From: an uncultured Oscillochloris sp.
GTDB taxonomy: Bacteria; Chloroflexota; Chloroflexia; Chloroflexales; Chloroflexaceae
Reading direction: 5' to 3'
Length of the DNA stretch: 9,051 nucleotides
NCBI GenBank assembly: GCA_903877945.1
Contig: CAIRFY010000523.1
Coordinates: 1-9,051 of the forward strand
Both the position numbers and the translations under genes were made by a program. Under the pieces are notes generated by a model. It was not told the DNA's origin, ran no database searches, and saw nothing but the letters and a program-made list of their open reading frames with translations. Below are positions 6,522-9,051 of the stretch, piece after piece (position 1 is the first letter of the stretch; each line of letters opens with the position of its first letter).

Positions 6522-7175
6522 TCAGGCGTCGGGAGATGTGATCAGCTTATAGCCAAAACCGCGCTGAGTGACAAGGTAGCGCGGGTTGGCCGGGTCAGGC
6601 TCAATACGCTGGCGTAGACGATATACTAAGGCGTCGATAGCGTTATAGTCGAACACCTCGTAGTCCCACACCTCGCGGGCGATCTCATCCTTGCTGATCA
6701 CCTGACCACGGCGGTTATAGAGCATCTCAAGGAGCTGAAACTCTTTGACCGTGAGCGACGGATCGAGAGCTTGGCCACGGATGAAGACCTCTTTCGTGCG
6801 GCTATCCACCCGCAGTTCCTCGCGGACAGCCCGTAGCAGGTCAGGCGGGAGAACCCCCTTCACCGTGGCCTCGGGATCTTGGAAAACAATCACCGCGTCC
6901 GCGATGATCACCTGATCCTGACTATGCAGTACACGAGCGCCGGTGAGGCGCTCTCCGTTCACAAACGTACCGTTCGTACTCTCAAGATCGTGGATGGCGA
7001 AACCGTCGCCGCTACGCTCGAAGCGTGCGTGGCGACGCGAGGCCAGAGGATGGTCAATCACAATATCGTTGGCACCATCGCGCCCAACCGAGATCGCCTC
7101 GCGATCCCACTCAAGCTCGCGGAATTGACCATCCGGGCGCTTCACCATGAGTTTGGGAGCAGGCGCAGACTGCAT
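6522..7175 (-). CDS. FHA domain + OmpR/PhoB-type winged-helix transcriptional regulator
   Basis: Probable DNA-binding regulator that reads Ser/Thr phosphorylation. From the ATG at 7175 it has 217 residues. The FHA domain covers about 8-100: ISVGRD (28-33), SRRHA (46-50) and the phospho-Thr-binding loop STNGTFVNG (66-74) are all intact. The winged helix covers about 118-212: LTVKEFQLLEML (141-152), ISKDEIAREVW (160-170), the recognition helix NAIDALVYRLRQRIE (178-192) and the wing TQRGFGYKL (203-211). No receiver domain is present, so an FHA takes its place as the input. The frame is open to 7340, but the ATG at 7175 has GGAGG eight bases upstream and the FHA fold starts just after it. A kinase gene is transcribed divergently 157 bp away, which suggests that the kinase phosphorylates this protein or a partner it binds. 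EmbR of mycobacteria is similar in parts but has the domains in the opposite order plus a BTAD domain. Confidence 0.92.
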   Translation of the reverse strand: MQSAPAPKLMVKRPDGQFRELEWDREAISVGRDGANDIVIDHPLASRRHARFERSGDGFAIHDLESTNGTFVNGERLTGARVLHSQDQVIIADAVIVFQDPEATVKGVLPPDLLRAVREELRVDSRTKEVFIRGQALDPSLTVKEFQLLEMLYNRRGQVISKDEIAREVWDYEVFDYNAIDALVYRLRQRIEPDPANPRYLVTQRGFGYKLITSPDA

Positions 7176-7197
7176 CTGACGAACCTCCACCACAGCT

Positions 7198-7226
7198 TTG
7201 AAACACGGTTTGCATTGTGGTACAAT
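7198..7226 (+). promoter_or_regulatory. Promoter of the Ser/Thr kinase gene
   Basis: TTGAAA (7198-7203), a 17-bp spacer and TACAAT (7221-7226), with TG at 7218-7219 giving an extended -10. Transcription should start near 7233, leaving a leader of about 100 bases before the GTG at 7333. Confidence 0.72.
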
Positions 7227-7242
7227 CGCGGCGGCTTGTGTA

Positions 7243-7251
7243 ATTATACCA
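7243..7251 (-). promoter_or_regulatory. Extended -10 promoter of the FHA regulator gene
   Basis: On the minus strand, TGGTATAAT (7251-7243): a perfect TATAAT with an upstream TGn. No good -35 hexamer is seen at the usual distance, which suggests reliance on the extended -10 or on an activator. The predicted start is near 7236. Confidence 0.7.
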
Positions 7252-7271
7252 TCAGGATACTGAAAATACCA
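7246..7271. promoter_or_regulatory. Candidate direct-repeat binding site upstream of the regulator -10
   Basis: ATACCA (7246-7251), ATACTG (7257-7262) and ATACCA (7266-7271) recur at steps of 11 and 9 bases, about one helical turn each. OmpR/PhoB-type winged helices typically bind such direct repeats. The site covers the missing -35 region of the regulator promoter. The link to the FHA regulator is inferred. Confidence 0.35.
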
Positions 7272-7318
7272 CTTTAGCTGATGCGCGGGCAAGGCTCCAT
7301 CAACGTCTTGCGCCATTG

Positions 7319-7324
7319 AAGGAG
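7319..7324 (+). promoter_or_regulatory. Ribosome binding site that sets the GTG start of the kinase
   Basis: AAGGAG eight bases before the GTG at 7333-7335. The site and spacing support GTG as the true start. Confidence 0.8.
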
Positions 7325-7332
7325 CCCATTTA

Positions 7333-9051
7333 GTGAGCAACTTAGTCGGGCGACGGCTGGGCCGCTACGAGATCCGAGCTGAGATTGGGCGCGGGGGTAT
7401 GGCCCGCGTCTATCGTGCGGTGGATACGCTGCTCCAGCGCCCGGTTGCCATCAAGGTGCTGGCCGCGCAGTTGAGCATGGATCCCGAGTTCGTCAAGCGA
7501 TTCGAGCGTGAGGCGCGCACGGCAGCGGGCCTGCGCCACCCCGGTATCGTGACGATCTACGACGTTGGTGAGCAGGACGGTCTGTATTTCATTGCGATGG
7601 AGTACATTGACGGGCATACCCTGCACAGTATCCTCGACGAACACGCCAACCTCGGGCTCGGCTATGCGGTAAGCCTCCTTGAGCCGGTGGCCCGCGCCCT
7701 GGACTTCGCCCATAGCCAGGGTGCTGTCCACCGCGATGTGAAGCCGCACAATATGATGGTGGACGTATCCGGTCGGGTGGTGCTGACGGACTTCGGCATC
7801 GCTCAGACGCCCGATGCGGACAGCGAGCGACTCACCCGCACCGGCGTATTTATGGGTACGCCCGAGTATATCTCGCCTGAGCAGGCCGAGGCTCGCCGGG
7901 TCGATGGGCGCAGTGACCTCTACTCGCTCGGGGTGGTGGCCTACGAGATCATCACTGGGCGAGTGCCCTTTTCTGGCGCGACCCCGCAGCTGATCGTGTC
8001 TCACTCTCAGCTTCCGCCGCCCCCGCCCACCAGTGTGCAGGCGCACCTGCCACGCGAAATTGACGTGGTACTTGCACGGGCACTCGCCAAACACCCAGAG
8101 AGCCGCTATCCTACCGGGATAGACATGGTCGAGGCGCTGCGCGAGGTGGCCCAGCATTATGGGACGCCTCTGGCCAGCCGTGAACAGGTGGCGGCCCTGG
8201 TGTCCCCCCCTAGCGTCGGCGACACACTCGACGCTACGCCGCGCCCACGTACGCAATCGCCCGCGCAGCCCCCAGCCACCCCTCCGGATCCACTGCCGAG
8301 TGTGCCACGCCAGCCCACCCAGCGCCCCTCCCCTAGTGCCGAGGCACCTCGTCTGCCAACCCGCCAGCCAACAAAAGCGGATACCGGCAGAGGTCAGCCA
8401 GGTGGCTCCAATCCGCTGGCCCTGCTGCTGATCGGCGGAGTACTCGTGATCTTGACCCTTTTGCTGCTCTTTGCGGTGGCCCGTGGGATCGCCAGCAGTG
8501 GTACGCAGACTTCTACGCCAACCGCGAAGAATCCGACGCTCTCCCTGGCCCTGGCGAGTGACACGCCCACGCCAAGCGATACACCCACGCCGAGTGATAC
8601 GCCTAAGCCGAGTGATACGCCTAAGCCGAGTGATACGCAGGTTGGCTCCACGCTCGTCCCGCCGCCCTCGCCCCGACCGGCTACTGACACGCCCGAGCCA
8701 CCTAGCGCCAGCCCGTCGCTCACCGCCAGCCCGTCGCTCACCGCCAGCCCGTCGCTCACCGCCAGCCCGTTGGTCGCCACTCACACCCCAACGCCCACCG
8801 CCACCCTGTTGACCGCCACTCACACCCCGACGCCCACCGCCACCCCGGTGGCCGCCACTCACACCCCGACGCCCACCGCCACCCCGGTGGCCGCCACTCA
8901 CACCCCGACGCCCACCGACACCCCGGTGACCGCCACCGACACCCCGGTGGCCGCCACCGACACCCCGGTGACCGCCACCGACACCCCGGTGACCGCCACC
9001 GACACCCCGGTGACCGCCACCGACACCCCGGTGACCGCCACCGACACCCCG
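7333..9051 (+). CDS. Transmembrane Ser/Thr protein kinase, PknB-like, with Thr/Pro-rich outer region (3' end outside window)
   Basis: Hanks-type kinase; 573 codons are read without a stop before the window ends. The catalytic domain covers about 10-275: glycine loop IGRGGMARVY (18-27), Lys41 in VAIK, Glu60 in the C-helix, HRDVKPHN (133-140) with catalytic Asp135, DFG at 153-155, activation-loop Thr168 and Thr170, GTPEY (175-179) and SPE for APE (181-183). All key residues are present, so it should be active. A Pro-rich juxtamembrane linker (about 280-356) precedes one transmembrane helix at about 362-383. The rest is a Ser/Thr/Pro-rich region made of tandem repeats, presumably outside the membrane, like a wall-spanning or O-glycosylated stalk. 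No PASTA domain is seen before the edge. Translation from GTG (7333) is supported by AAGGAG. The gene is divergent from the FHA regulator. Confidence 0.95.
   Translation, partial: MSNLVGRRLGRYEIRAEIGRGGMARVYRAVDTLLQRPVAIKVLAAQLSMDPEFVKRFEREARTAAGLRHPGIVTIYDVGEQDGLYFIAMEYIDGHTLHSILDEHANLGLGYAVSLLEPVARALDFAHSQGAVHRDVKPHNMMVDVSGRVVLTDFGIAQTPDADSERLTRTGVFMGTPEYISPEQAEARRVDGRSDLYSLGVVAYEIITGRVPFSGATPQLIVSHSQLPPPPPTSVQAHLPREIDVVLARALAKHPESRYPTGIDMVEALREVAQHYGTPLASREQVAALVSPPSVGDTLDATPRPRTQSPAQPPATPPDPLPSVPRQPTQRPSPSAEAPRLPTRQPTKADTGRGQPGGSNPLALLLIGGVLVILTLLLLFAVARGIASSGTQTSTPTAKNPTLSLALASDTPTPSDTPTPSDTPKPSDTPKPSDTQVGSTLVPPPSPRPATDTPEPPSASPSLTASPSLTASPSLTASPLVATHTPTPTATLLTATHTPTPTATPVAATHTPTPTATPVAATHTPTPTDTPVTATDTPVAATDTPVTATDTPVTATDTPVTATDTPVTATDTP
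8557..8637 (+). repeat. 18-bp tandem repeat in the kinase gene (SDTPTP/SDTPKP)
   Basis: Four full units (8557, 8575, 8593, 8611) and half of a fifth, each coding six residues. The last two full units are identical. It is the first of several repeat tracts in the outer region. Confidence 0.85.
8707..8772 (+). repeat. 18-bp tandem repeat in the kinase gene (ASPSLT)
   Basis: Three identical 18-base units at 8707, 8725 and 8743 and a partial, diverged fourth. Identical DNA suggests recent slippage or duplication. Confidence 0.88.
8776..9051 (+). repeat. 39-bp then 21-bp tandem repeats in the kinase gene, running off the window
   Basis: Four 39-base units (8776, 8815, 8854, 8893; pattern ATHTPTPTATPVA) are followed by 21-base units from 8932 (pattern ATDTPVT), five full and one cut by the window edge. 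The 21-base unit equals one end of the 39-base unit, so it probably arose by loss of an inner part. All units keep the frame. Confidence 0.9.

Noticed and set aside
7176..7340. N-terminal extension of the FHA regulator by 55 residues
   Set aside because: The ATG at 7175 has a strong GGAGG site, and the extension would cross both promoters and the kinase start.
7342..8901. Long minus-strand open frame with Gly/Arg-rich repeats opposite the kinase
   Set aside because: It is the antisense of a GC-rich gene that has every kinase motif in the plus frame; its repeats are the mirror of the Thr/Pro repeats and it shows no domain of its own.

Overview
The window looks like chromosomal DNA from a Chloroflexota bacterium, most likely class Chloroflexia (Roseiflexus, Chloroflexus or a relative). 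This is inferred from GC-rich coding sequence, an OleB/OleC pair of the long-chain olefin pathway, a PknB-like kinase with a long Thr/Pro-rich outer region, an FHA/winged-helix regulator, and intergenic repeats (heptamer arrays and C-rich hairpins) of a kind I associate with these genomes. No rRNA, tRNA, CRISPR array or transposase was seen.

Layout: eight genes lie on the minus strand and one on the plus strand. Reading the minus strand from the right: an FHA + OmpR/PhoB-type winged-helix regulator (7175-6522); a 94-bp gap filled by a heptamer-repeat hairpin; aroA, EPSP synthase (6427-5126); a gap with a 10-bp perfect hairpin; an unrecognised 198-residue protein that seems to hold two copies of one domain (5053-4457); a second heptamer repeat; galE, UDP-glucose 4-epimerase (4404-3421); oleB (3398-2499) and oleC (2496-793), packed as one transcription unit; a 117-bp nested inverted-repeat element (653-769) that could end that transcript; then csoR (566-291) and copZ (264-49), a small copper-response unit with a clear promoter and a GC-rich dyad operator. 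The plus strand carries a membrane Ser/Thr kinase from 7333 that runs off the right edge.

How the genes work together: OleC makes beta-lactones from beta-hydroxy acids and OleB decarboxylates them to olefins; the partners OleA and OleD are not in the window. CsoR would repress its own unit until Cu(I) binds, and CopZ would carry the copper. The kinase and the FHA regulator are transcribed divergently from promoters that face each other and nearly share a start point. They make a plausible phospho-threonine signalling pair, with the kinase sensing outside the cell, the FHA domain binding phospho-threonine and the winged helix binding DNA. This recalls mycobacterial PknH/EmbR, but with the domain order reversed and the BTAD domain absent. 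This pair and its control region are the most interesting part of the window.
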